A DNA stretch of 64,000 bases from the NCBI GenBank assembly GCA_036346355.1, contig CM070585.1, forward strand, positions 6,773,001 through 6,837,000. The letters run 5' to 3'. The notes beneath the pieces are model-generated. The model worked only from the letters and a program-made list of their open reading frames with translations, made no database searches and was not told the origin of the DNA. Source of the stretch: Rhipidocladum racemiflorum (taxonomy: Eukaryota; Streptophyta; Magnoliopsida; Poales; Poaceae). Each line of letters opens with the position of its first letter. Positions within the stretch are counted from its first letter, which is position 1. Made by a program: the position numbers and the translations under genes. Shown here piece after piece: positions 45,720 to 57,008 of the stretch.

Positions 45720-46429
45720 TTGAAATGTACAGCACAACCGGATTCAAGACTATGACATTGTCATCACTTATCTGCTATATATGAATGTGAATGATCGTCA
45801 GATGCGTGCCCTGTCATGGTGGTCCAATCGCTATGATTGGTGAATTGGTGTTCTTATGGCCATTGTTTCCCTGTGATACAAGGTTCATCAACTGGGAGAA
45901 GTACCTTATGGAAACTCACATCCCCGGTGTCGTGAAATGTGAAAAAGGGGGAAATAACAAGGGCTAGGCTTTAGAAGAGTATAAATATTCAGAAGCTCCC
46001 TGTAGTGTTCATGCAAGCCCGTTCGGATGCTAGCTTCAGATCATGGGGTAAGAATACCTGAAGAAATTGAAACTTCTCCAAGCAACACAACGAAGTTCTT
46101 GAACAATTCCAGTTTTTTTTTATCACATGATGGCACCTTCATTATTTGAAAGTCAGCAATTTCGTGGTACTTCAGTATTTTGACGTTTCGTCGGAAGTTC
46201 CACTGAAACACTGGAGAAGCTTGAGATTGAAAGTTCATCGAAAATTTTAAGGCTTATCACAACGTCTCATAAATTTGTTCTACTGAATGTAAAAAAAAAA
46301 TCTTTCTACTGAAAAACGCTATACTATAAAGATGTGATGCTACAGACTAGGATGGGTGAAATGACAGCAAGCATCTAGTCACTAGTGTCCTACGTGATAC
46401 AAAAGGCCTTTAAAAGATAAAGGGTAAGT
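45720..46429. other. No gene seen
   Basis: AT-rich DNA between the LTR remnant and the LINE tail. Short frames only, with no recognised motif. Confidence 0.5.
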
Positions 46430-46956
46430 TTTATAGGACGACAATTAAACCTGCGATGTCGTATGGAGTGAAATGTTCGACAACAAAAAGACAACATGTA
46501 CAGAAAATGAGTGTAGCAGAGATGCGGATGCTATGGTAAACTTGTGGTCATTCAAGGCAATATCAAATTCACGATGATGATATACGTGATAGGGATGAGG
46601 TAGCACTAATTGAAGAAAAGTTTGTCAAACTTCGTTTGAGATGGTTTTGATATCTCCAACGAAAGCCTCATGAGGCACTAGCATGTAGTGAAATTTTAAG
46701 TCGTCTCAAAAACATAAGAGGATGCAGAGGTCGACCGAGACTGACATGGAAAAAAGCAATTAAAAAAAGGCAAGGGATTAGAATATATTCAAAGAGTTGG
46801 CGTTGGATAAGAATGCATAAAAGTTAGTGATCCACGTACTAGCTAGGACTATGACCTAAGATCGAAGGTAAAATGTTTTATTAACTTTGATTAGGCTTTA
46901 TTTCTAGCCTACTCATCTTATTTGGGATAAAATACTTGAAAGTTGTTGTTGTTGAA
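46430..46956 (+). mobile_element. RTE-type LINE 3' end, 5'-truncated
   Basis: Broken frames read SYGVKCSTTKRQHVQKMSVA, EMRMLW, DRDEVALIEEKFVKLRLRWF and GCRGRPRLTWKKAIKK, the C-terminal region of plant non-LTR reverse transcriptases. The tail AGCCTACTCATCTTATTTGG then (TTG)n at 46942-46954 is the characteristic RTE 3' terminus, not a poly(A). Several stops make it inactive. Confidence 0.75.
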
Positions 46957-48259
46957 AAACAGTAGACCATACAGTACGTTTCACTCGTCAGCCGTCATTT
47001 CTCAGGTCAAACCAGCGGCTCATAGGAATATTAATTGGAAAAAGATATCTAGTAAGTACGAGCATATTAACATATCCTATAAGGCAAGGAATCGGTGAAC
47101 GCTCGCGTGAGCCACGTCGGCGTTTTCGGCGCAGAGAATCCGGTGGTTTTCATATTTTCACGTACGGGTCTCCGTTGCTGCTACCGTCAATCTCTCATGT
47201 TGGTGCTGATCTCGCCGTCCACGCGTCCCCGAGCCTTGGCTGATGCATCGCCATGAAATCGCCGTCCGCGGAGCCCTCGAGGACTAGCCCCCTTTTCCCT
47301 CGTTCTCGGCGGTGCCGTCCGCCCATTCCTCTTGCAGGAATCGCCGCGCCCGCCCTGCTGAATCGCCGCGCTCAACCTCGCCTCACCGGTCGCTGCCGCT
47401 TGTGCTCTCCGCCTTTCCGCAGGCCCCTTCCTCCAAGCTCCTTCGTCGTTTCCGCCTTCTACGCTCCCTACGTGGTCCCCTGCCGCTCCCCTTCTTCTCC
47501 GTCGGAGCCTGCGAGATCCAGCTCGACGGCCGTGTTGTCGCCGTCTCCGATGCTCATCCCAATCACTCTCCTTGCGTTCCTCTGCACCGTTAGCGCCCCC
47601 TGGTCTTCTTCTTGGAACTCTCCGTGCTAGTAGTATTAACTAGCGGTGGAAATCGAGCTAAGTTTTTATTTTTTTTGAAATTGACACAATTTGATTTAAT
47701 ATTATTTTATTTATAGTTTATAAATATTTTTAGAATCGAGCTAACCAGCCAAGCTAAAGCAAAATCCAATTTCATTCCAAATTAACTCATTCAATATTTA
47801 ACCAATAAACGAGCGTGATTGAAGCAATTTCAAACCAAGCTAATGAGCCCTATCAATGAGCTTTTTTTTTCTAGCGCTAGTACTAACGCCAGTCCTGATT
47901 TACAACAATCAACACCATGACTTCTCTAATGCTAAATCCTACTTAATTAATTGGATGGCATTTAAGCCATCACCTTAACCAAGGCGATCGGCCCCATTCT
48001 GATCGGTTAACACAAACACCTAGCCTACAGAGGTGTCGAATGTCAATGCAAGAATCATGAGAAAACATGCATTTGCATGCAGTACAGATCTAATCTAGGG
48101 TAGTGTAAAACCTAATACCAGTAAATCACAGAACATGGTTCGACAAGCTGACCCGAGATGAGCCAAAAATAAGGGTAGACACTGGTCCAACTTACACTGT
48201 TGTATCATTGAGAAAATAATTAGTCAGTCTAACTAAATATATAATGTGCACCGTGCTTA
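46957..48259. other. Region between LINE and CACTA; possible small hAT-like MITE
   Basis: Bases 47180-47640 are GC-rich with overlapping S/P/R-rich frames on both strands and no recognised domain. Bases 47641-47878 may be a hAT-like MITE: AGTATTAAC and AGTACTAAC flank ends TAGCGGTGGAAA and TTTCTAGCGCT. The rest, to the CACTA left end, shows nothing clear. Confidence 0.4.
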
Positions 48260-49279
48260 CACTACAGGAATCCGCCAAATTATCGTCGGCCAAAAGCCGA
48301 TGAAAATAGGGCTTTCCCGACGAAAATAACCGTTTTCGTCGGCTTACCGACGAAAATAAGCAGACGAAAATAACTCGACGAAAAAAAGTTATATTTTAAA
48401 TCCGGCAACCGATTTACAATATAGTTTTTAAATTCGGTTTCGTCTAACCAACGAAAAAGGTGCCCGATGACCATTATTTTCGTCGGCCAACCAAAAGCCG
48501 ACGAAAATAGTTATTTTCATCGGCCAGACTACAGCCGATGAAAATACTTATTTTCATCGGCGGACTGACAAGCGAAAATCTCGAATTTGCCGTCGACCAT
48601 ACCTAGCCGGCGAAAATCTTTGGAATTTGCCCGGTATTTTAAATTCCACCCAGTACGAAAATCTTGGGATGTGCAGAAAAAAAAACGTGCAGGCAAATTC
48701 GGGCAAATTCAAGACGTAAATATAATAACCATTCACGACCACAGTCAACAAACGGCATCAACCACCACGAAACATTCACCATTTGCGAGAAGTCACATTC
48801 ACATCACAAATGTAAACGACATCAACCATTCACCATTACAGCAAAGCGACATCAACCACCGTTCGACACATTCACATCACAAATGCAAAGTCACATCACA
48901 AAACCATCCGACTAAAACCATCGTTCTAACTATTAATGTTGTTCCCACTATTAGGGTTATTCGAGTTATGTGCACTACCTCCAGGCGAGGAAACCATCGA
49001 CATTTGGGGAGCCTTACGGAGGCGTGTGAGGTTGAACCTCATAGAAAGGACATATATAATTTGATGTTAGTCTTGAATTGCAAATAACTAGAACAAAATG
49101 GAAAAGTATATGTATGTACTGTCTTTGGTGGAGGTGGCGAGGAAGTACGCAGGAGGAGGCTGGAATCATGGTAACTGAAATGAGGCCCCATTTGCGAGAA
49201 GCATTCCTACATAAGCAACGTGTTAGATCTCATACATTTAGGTGTCTAACTAAAAATTGTCGAGCTAAACACTTAATCA

Positions 49280-50290
49280 CTAAAATTGAACATTTTTAAC
49301 TTACTTGTAGATAGGTCTGAAAGTACTCTTGTTGTCTTCTCATGTTTCTCAACTCATCCTCGTGTTGCGCTAGGCGCTCCTGCTGTAGCCTCGCTTCTTC
49401 CTTTGATTGTAACAGCTCTTCTTTGAAGCCTTGTCTCGAGAGGAGCGAAGCGCTCTGTGATGATCGTGGACGTTCTTGCTTGGCTCAAAGCAACGTCAGA
49501 GTCCACAACCCCATTGAACATTGAGTACCTTAAAGACATTAGAAACAAATGTATTCATTAATTGCAACTACACACTCACAATCAAATCATAATTCCCGAC
49601 AACTTTTAGAAGGGCGGATGATCTCTCACCTTCCATGGCTCTTGCCTCCACCGCTCTGGTACAACGCCTGGACATCAAGGTCTTCCCTCCTCGATCGTAC
49701 TCGAGGGCCATGACGTCGAACCATTTCATCCCCATATTTCTCTGCATGGTATTTGTTAACACAACAATTTGAAAGATCATATTACTTCAAAATAGAGTAA
49801 ACAACTTACAAGCCTCTCGATCATTTGCTGGTGCATAGTGATTAAGTGTGTAGGATCCCTGCTCATGTGTCCCCGAAGATATGTCTCTATGTAGCTGGGG
49901 GCAATGCCACTTTCAGCCTCCTATAATCGAAAGTTAGTACCATGCATCGACACCAAGCAACGAAACTAGGGCCGCCATTTAACCCATCGCGACGTAGTTT
50001 GTCCAGTTGTTTGCTCGTAGGTTGACGAGTAGATCTCCAATGTTGTTGGTCGAACAATCTGCTTGTCAGCTAAGCTAATGAGAATAGTGTAAAGAATAAC
50101 TTTTGAAAGACAATATACAAATCAATACTTACATGAAATATTTGTCCATTTCTTCAATGTTGGAGTACATATATAGCAAAGCCGAGTTCCATTCTATTGG
50201 TGACACCTGACGAGTCGTACTGCCACCAAGCGACTTTACCCTTCCATCGAAAAATTTGAAGATCACTCATAGGTGCTTCTTGACAATGTG
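49280..50290 (-). pseudogene. Second CACTA gene remnant (Transposase_24/TNPA-like)
   Basis: Minus-strand pieces include RLAQHEDELRNMRRQQEYFQ, a coiled-coil end common in CACTA accessory proteins, and further exon-like segments near 49570-49960 (MGMKWFDVMALEYDRGGKT). Frames are short and stops frequent. Position downstream of the TNP2 remnant fits the usual CACTA order. Confidence 0.5.
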
Positions 50291-52623
50291 ATACCGCGTT
50301 ATGTAACGGCATTCACATTGCGCTCATCGGCAATGCGTCTTTGGAGAAGTTCGATATCTCTTTAAGAGCATATGCCTCTGCGATGCACCCTTCAACCCTA
50401 GCCTTGTTGCGTACGGATGCCCTTATCTTTTTCAAACCTCTTTCTATCGCATACATCCACATCTTGCACGGAGTCCACCAACCTCCGCTCGTAAGGCAAA
50501 TGTACCAAGAGATGTTGCATGGCGTTCATAAATCGGTGGAAACACTGCTCCATCTTGCAAACAAGCAATGGTATTTCTTTCTTCAACTTTTGCATCATCT
50601 TCTTCGTGATTTCTTTAGCACATAAACACTGTAGAAAAAGCTAAGTTACGTTAACGTTCTCCACAATTCATCCTTGAAGTAGCCACGAAACATTACAGGA
50701 GAAGTCTTTCCATGATGATATGGTAATCATGGCTCTTAAGACCATTTAGCTTCCCGGTCTTGACATTCACCATACGCCTTAGGTTAGCTGCATAGCCATC
50801 TGGAAATTTGATACTTTTCATCCACCGGAGCACTTCTTTCTTCTCTTGAGGTTTAAGACAATATGGAGCTCGTGGCACTGGCTATTCGTCCTCCTGAATC
50901 TTGTACGAGCTCAAGTCTTTGGCCGATCGCAAATCTCGGCCAAGTCTCTTCGTGCCTTAACATTGTCTTTTGTTTTGTCTTTGACATCAAAGCACATACT
51001 TATAATGCTTTTCTGCGACATTACGCTCTTGGTGCATGACATCTACATTGTGCATAAGAATCAATGCTTTAGTGTAAGGGAGACTCCATATTGCACAAAT
51101 ATGAGTCCAATTATGGTCATCTTTGAAACCTTGAAACCGCCATCTGTTGGTACGAGCCGATCGTGCGGGCGACTATCTCAAGGCCAGGTCAAGCGGTTTG
51201 GCGGGCCCTTTCTAATAGTGGTGTCCTTCCTAATGCAAGACTAAGTTTCCTAAAAGGGTGATTATGCGGCAAAAACCGTCGATGGCAATCAAAGAAATAG
51301 AACTTTCCACCATGTAGTACTGGAATGCATCTGAGTCGACCATACATATGGGACAACAAAGCCGAGCCATGAACACTCCATCCGACCCATATGCCATATC
51401 TTTGGTAAATCATGGACCGACCACAAGTATGCAACACGCAAGGTAAAGTTTACTTTACCATAGCCATCATATGCTTGTACCCCTATCCACAACTCTTTCA
51501 ACTCTTCAATTAACGGTTGCATGAACATATTAAGGTGCTTCCCGAGGATGATCGGGACCGGTATGACAAGGGCTAGAAACATGTACTCATCTTTCATGCA
51601 TAAAGCGGTGGTAGGTTGTACGGCATAATAAAAACCGGCCAACAAGAGTGCGGGATGGCACTTGTCTTTGAAAGGTGTGAACCCATCCTGTCGCCAACCC
51701 TATACGAACATTCCTAGGGTCCCTTGCAAAGTGAGGGTCGGCGGTCCAATGCCTTCCATGCCTCGGCATCGGCGGATGCACCATCACTCCATCACTACCA
51801 CGAACACCTTCTTTATGCCACCTCATATGCCTAGCTGTTTTTTAGATAAGTATAACCGTTTAAGCCTAGGTGTGATTGGCATGTAGCGAGATTGTTTCAC
51901 CGCGACATTTGTCGTCACCGTTATGCCCTCATCATTTAACACCTCGACATATCTAGATTTTTACGTAAGAGACATCGAGGTTCGTTGGCATATTCCTTCC
52001 GAACAACATGCAATTATCTTCGCAAACATCAATCTTCTCATACTTCATCCCAAGGCCGGACAATAGCTTCTTCGACTGGTACATGTCCTTCGGCATCTTA
52101 TGGTTCGGCGGAAGAATATCAATGATCAATTGGACCAGATCGTTGTAGCAGTTATTTGAAAAGTTATATTTCGACTTTATTGACATGAGTCGCGTCACGG
52201 CCGCTAGGACGGTCACGTTGGTGGAATCATGCAATTTCTCTTTCGAGGCCGAAAGGAGGCTATACAACCTTTGAACCTCTGGCCCTGGCTCTTCTTCCGA
52301 ATTAACCTCAAAATCCCTACCAATATCATTCACCATCTCATCCATCCAATCTTCATCCTCATGGTCCGTCTCAATGGGTTGTGCCTCACCATGCTCGTAC
52401 CATATCATGTAGTCAGGCATAAAACAAAACTTGCACAGTGGCGTTCCACATCCGGCTTAACATGACGAGCAAAGTGTCGACACTTGTTACGAGGGCACTT
52501 TACAACACCACTGCGGCCCCTGCGAATGCATTGTCCATGAACGCCTGTGTTTTGACCCCCATTCTCTTGAATGTGCTCGATCTTACTCCAACCATCGTAC
52601 ATCCATCTCCGATCATCACCCAT
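50290..52623 (-). pseudogene. TNP2-like CACTA transposase, decayed
   Basis: Pieces in family order on the minus strand: MGDDRRWMYDGWSK (transposase-associated zinc domain, from 52623), MPDYMIWYEHGE, VTVLAAVTRLMSIKSKYNFS, PKDMYQSKKLLSGLGMKYEK, KQMRWHKEGVRGSDG, FLALVIPVPIILGK, LIEELKELWIGVQAYDGYGK, DCHRRFLPHNHPFRK, then a DUF4218 region (FPDGYAANLRRMVNVKTGKL, GLKSHDYHIIMERLLL, MNAMQHLLVHLPYE). A one-base frameshift near 52440 separates the first two. A gap follows LFGRNM near 51990, and other frame changes and stops occur. The catalytic core region between 51190 and 50880 is poorly preserved, so no active protein is expected. Confidence 0.85.
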
Positions 52624-52720
52624 TATGGACGCTACAAATGAGCAACAAGATCAATCACCCAGTGTGGTATGGTTGCTAACAGGCTCTATTGGGAAAGATA
52701 GGTCTTAAACCCACCCAACA

Positions 52721-52985
52721 ATGAACGCCAAAGCGCGGATTTATGACGAACCGTTCAGTCCGAACAAAATTTCGGCAGCATAACCCCGCTGTTCTCCGAT
52801 TGCACACCCAATTGTGGTGCATCGGAGAACAACTGGGTTATCCACAGAAATTTCGTTCGAACTCTAAACGACTCGTCATAAATCCAATGCTCTGGCATCC
52901 ATTTTTGAGCTGTCCAAAATGGGACAATTCCGGAACGACACACCTCACATGTACATGTGAGATGTGTCGTCCCAACAGGTGACGA
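52721..52985. repeat. Long inverted repeats upstream of the CACTA transposase start
   Basis: Two hairpins lie head to tail. The first has arms of about 85 bases meeting around GTTCTCCGAT/ATCGGAGAAC (52721-52908). The second is the near-perfect palindrome GACACACCTCACATGTACAT and its inverse (52934-52973). They are immediately 5' of the transposase ATG at 52623. Confidence 0.8.
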
Positions 52986-53253
52986 TAGGCTTGGTGACAC
53001 TAATCATGCATTGATAGTCCATTATAAACCAGCTGAGTTTTATTTACTACAGAAAGAGTAATGATTGGATTGTAAACGTACGCATATCAACACATACTCT
53101 ATACACACATCACATATATGTTACACCCAATTGGCCAATTCTTATGCGCATGTGCACCATCTGAAACCTTGATATTTTTAGTTCTAAACCAGTGCAAATT
53201 GCACCTGCAGATTCAGTTTGATGATTTAACAAGATACTAAATTTAATGCAATG

Positions 53254-53261
<8 letters not shown>

Positions 53262-53290
<29 letters not shown>
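53262..53290. repeat. (AT)n microsatellite
   Basis: An uninterrupted AT dinucleotide run of about 29 bases inside the CACTA element. Confidence 0.9.
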
Positions 53291-53292
<2 letters not shown>

Positions 53293-54007
53293 CCATCTTA
53301 AAACCATTCGCATTGTTGAAATTCTTCACTAACACAAGAGAAAATGCTTGACGATCATTTAGCATTTAACAAGGTATACCATCTGCACTTTCATATATTT
53401 AATACAAATACCGAAGAATGGATGGGATATCCAAGTGACAAATGATCAAAATTGGAAGTATGGATGGGATATATCTGTACTACCGAAGAAGAAATACGTG
53501 GGTTCTCTGTAATTTACCTGTTATGTTCTTATCCACAGGAACATCAACCAATAGTGCTTGGCCTGCATATATATCAGTTGAAAGAAAGAACAAAAAAATC
53601 TCTAGTCAACTGTCACGCCAAGAGACAAAATAAACCACTTGCTTGTAGCTGTAGATGTGCCATCAAAAATCATCGCTCAGGCTACATTTGACTCTAGGAT
53701 GTGCTAGGTGTCAATAGATTAATGGCTAGGGGTTTAATCCGCTAAATTCATATGAATCCTAGGCTCTGTTTATTTACTCTAATTTTGTGATAAAGATAGA
53801 TAATTTTACTCTAATTTTGGTAGCATTAGTCTAAAACAAACTCCCATTGAGATGGGCTGGGTAGGGGTTTAATTAATCCGCTAAACACTCATGAGTATTA
53901 ACTTGGTCGAAGCATTTTAACCCCTAATTCAAGATTAAGTTCGCCAATCAAAGAGATGGATAAGGTAGTAACATACAACGATTAACCATGCGTACGTACT
54001 CATGACG

Positions 54008-54400
54008 TACCGTTGAGGACGGCGAGGTCGAGCGTGTCGACGTCGAATCCGGCGTCGTAGTAGTGCTCGAAGACGTGGCCGGACGCTGCCGACGCGTCTT
54101 GCGTCTTGGAGTGCGCCGTGAGCGAGCACGGAGAAGTTAGCGATGTCGAGCCGTTATGCGCATGGACCGCACCACCGCAGGAATCAAGCGTCGGCGCCGG
54201 CGGGCACGGAGGCCGGCGGCGCCGGCGGCGCGGCGACGGGGCATCGGCGCCGGGCGGGCACGGAGGCCGAAGGCGGCGCGGCGAAGCGAGGGAGGCCGGG
54301 GGCGGACGACGGGGCGGGCACGGCTGTGGCGGCGTGAGGAGTGGTTGTGGCGGCGTGAGGATTGGTTGTGTGGCCCGCATGAGGTCTGGAAGACCTATTA
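54008..54400 (-). pseudogene. GC-rich exon-like insert inside the CACTA element
   Basis: The minus strand reads a Pro/Arg-rich stretch and then ASGHVFEHYYDAGFDVDTLD and LAVLNG, followed by the donor-like CG|GTACGTCATG at 54013-54004. GC content is far above that of the rest of the transposon. It may be the first exon of a CACTA gene or a captured host exon; I do not recognise the family. Confidence 0.4.
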
Positions 54401-54689
54401 GGGCGCATCAATTTTCGTCGGCTACAACGAGCCGACGTTAATCGTTTATTTTCATCGGCTTGTCGGTAAGCCGACGAAATAAATGTATATTTTCGACGGC
54501 TTTGCTACGTGGCCGACGAAAAATATGCATTGTCATCGGCTTATCCTTTCAGCCGACGAAAATATATATGTTATCGTCGGTTTCCCTCTGGCCGACGACA
54601 ATAAAAGATTAGAATTGTCGGCTTCTCCCGAGCTGACGAAATTATAATTAGCCGACGAAAAATTAGTTGTTTCCTGTAGTGTTACCAGC

Positions 54690-55042
54690 GTATTATATTC
54701 CTGAGCGCGATCACTTGACATAACAGTATCGCCGTACATGTCCAAATTATAAAGCATCTACCAAGGGATCGATGAGAATTTGGAGGTCCAATGAGGAAGT
54801 GCTTCAAGGTATCAAGGATGACATTTTAAACTGGTCTTTCGTAGGCGCTCGAGGACTTACAAAGTTGATTCATCTCAACGATTGTAATTGATCTGTCTCT
54901 CTCTTTCTTTCTTTAGTTTTTGTTTTTCTTCCTTCTTTTTCCTTTTTTTTTTGTCTCTCCTTGTAATCTTTAGTGCATTCTCTTGCACTTTGTACTTGTT
55001 TTCTCCCTAATTAATCCAGCTTTGCTGCTTTCAAAAAAAAAA
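54690..55042 (+). mobile_element. L1-type LINE 3' tail with poly(A)
   Basis: The frame reads TCPNYKASTKGSMRIWRSNE, LQGIKDDILNWSFVGARGLT and KLIHLND, then a T/C-rich 3' UTR with TTTAGTTTTTG and an A10 tail at 55033-55042. This is the usual end of a plant L1 second reading frame. It is truncated at its 5' side, next to the CACTA right end. Confidence 0.6.
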
Positions 55043-55595
55043 GGAGAAAATCCTAATTGTGCACACCAGCGAAGGACATTTAAGTACCCAAGCTCATGGA
55101 CGATGCCCTGTATAAAATTCTCTCCTTTCTGTAAGGGTTCATGGAGGTTGGGTTCGATGAAAGCTGGCGTTACGCTCTCACATAGTCACATGGCATGCAC
55201 TCACTGAGACGACATATTTAGCCGTACAGAACGAAAGGTAAAATTTTCCCTGCAACTTTCTGTACGTGTTCAAGAATTCTAGCTATGGAAGCACGCGTGT
55301 CGTCCTAGATCAGGAAACAGAGCATTGATTTCGTGAAGTAGCATCACGATGGAAGCATGCATGCATGTATGATTGTATGGCTTACATCGATCGTTGTACT
55401 CATCGTTCAAACAATTCACCGCATCGATCTCCAAAGACAATTCAGTTTATTTCATATCAGAAACCAGCATGCAGTGGCTACGTACATTGATCGATATCAG
55501 GCGTTTGTACGCACGCACGACAGGTACGTGTGGCACTTTCCACACCGACGAAGTGGCCAAGAAATGGAAGAAAACGAAACCGATGTATGAATCCG

Positions 55596-55811
55596 TTAAC
55601 CGCGGGCGGCGTCCGGCGCCGGGTCGGCCTTAATGCCGCCGACGGTGGAGGGGTCGGCCCCGACCGCCTTGGTTGCGGCCGACTTCATCGCAGACCCAAC
55701 GCTCGAGAACTCCCCGGCGCCTGGGATGGCGTCGACACCGGCGGCCATGCGGCAATGGCGCCATCGCGACAGCGGCGGCCACGAAGCTGCGAGGGCGAGC
55801 GCGCGAGACAT
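55596..55811 (-). CDS. Small putative secreted protein, signal peptide disturbed by paired indels
   Basis: A 71-codon frame starts MSRALALAA and ends in an acidic, Gly/Ala-rich tail: AAGVDAIPGAGEFSSVGSAM, KSAATKAVGADPSTVGG. A TATA box (TTATATATAA, 55907-55916) lies about 95 bases upstream. Between residues 9 and 22 the current frame gives WPPLSRWRHC, but the frame two bases on gives VAAAVAMAPLPH, a fine signal-peptide core, and one base must be dropped to return. The sequence thus looks like a secreted peptide gene with two compensating small indels. I do not recognise the family, and the indels could be mutations or sequence errors. Confidence 0.45.
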   Translation of the reverse strand: MSRALALAASWPPLSRWRHCRMAAGVDAIPGAGEFSSVGSAMKSAATKAVGADPSTVGGIKADPAPDAARG

Positions 55812-55906
55812 GTCCGTGTTAGCTTACGGCTTTTGCAGTTGCAGGCGTGGTGGTCGATCGAACTGGCTGTGGCAGGACGGGAGAGAGGGTGCTGGAGTAT
55901 TGGTGG

Positions 55907-55916
55907 TTATATATAA
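55907..55916 (-). promoter_or_regulatory. TATA box for the small secreted ORF
   Basis: TTATATATAA on the minus strand, about 95 bases before the ATG at 55811 and followed by a C/T-rich leader (ACCACCACGCCTGC). Confidence 0.5.
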
Positions 55917-55919
55917 GCG

Positions 55920-57008
55920 GGGAGGGAAAGGAAGGCGAAGCTAGGCCCGTGCGTGGTGCCGGTTGGCGGTGGTGGTTGCGCGCAAGGCGAGGCTATTTGT
56001 TTGGTGATCCAATGGATGGATGCTTGGACATGTGCATGCTAAATTGCTAATCGCTTGACCATTTCGTATGGACGGTTTCACCTGAAATTTTTTTCCCGTC
56101 CAATATAGGCCCAAAATTTTCTCTTTTTTTTATTCCTTGAAATCTTTCTTTTATCTGGTGGCATCAAGCTACCATCTAATATCTTATCCGCTTCTTTAGA
56201 AAAATGAATATCTCCATAAAATATTTTGAGTTGCATTTCGATTATTACTAGTCAAATATTTGCGTGTTGGAGTGGAAATATATTTTTAATCAAATAACCA
56301 ATTATGTCACATATTTGCAAAAATAAAATTGTACTCTTGAGTTGTCATGGGAAGGGAGAAGTGTGGAATGGTGCCACCGAGGGAGTTGGTTTCCTTTTTA
56401 TTCGCGAAAGGTGAGAGATCGTGTCGCGGTCCACGATCCATATGTTGGTACGCTGATTTTCTTAGAGAGAAAAAGAGAGGTGACTGCCACCAATTTATAT
56501 TTATATATTAGTAAAGATATATGGCCATGGAGAATGTTAAAGGTTACGACTTACGAGTACATAATTTACTGCTCTCGTCTAAATACAGTCATCTTGTCGA
56601 ACAAAGATGAAAATCTTTCATGGGAAAAAATTATTGTTAATTAGTCCGGCAAAATTCCATGGGAACAAACTCTACTCAAGAGGTGATGTGGTTAGAGGAA
56701 ACATTGGATGTCTGGATCCCTCCACGTGGAGGTGACAAGGAAGCCCAAAATACTTTGGGTGGGCGTTGTGCCATGCCTAGCCAGCCTGGCACGGATTTAT
56801 CATGCTTCGTGCATGAACCGTGTCGGGTCTCAACGGCTCATCATGCTCGTTGTGTCGGTCCGGCTCGTCTTTAGCGAGCCTAAGCACGATCAATTTGTGT
56901 TTTGTGCCTGCTTCATACCGTGCCGGCCTAGGCTCAGCTTATTTGTACTATTACGATGAGAGAAAAGGACCCGGAGACACACGAAGATGAGGCAATGGAC
57001 ATAAATAT
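55920..57008. other. No gene seen
   Basis: AT-rich except 56760-56950, where GCC/GGC-rich blocks (CCTGGCACGG, GTGCCGGCC) resemble the GC-rich ends of the hAT-type MITE at 43.9 kb. No paired ends were found. Confidence 0.4.

Larger units (their letters stand above)
48260..54680 (-). mobile_element. CACTA (En/Spm) DNA transposon, 6.4 kb
   Basis: The left end CACTACAGGAATCCGCC and the inverse of the right end (CACTACAGGAAACAACTAA) are the terminal repeats, flanked by a perfect TTA duplication (48257-48259 and 54681-54683). Subterminal regions (48285-48600 and 54405-54660) are crowded with CGTCGGC/GCCGACGAAAA motifs in both orientations, the binding-site arrays of this superfamily. Transposase-related sequence lies on the minus strand. 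The intact ends suggest it could still be moved if transposase were supplied in trans, which is inference. Confidence 0.95.
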
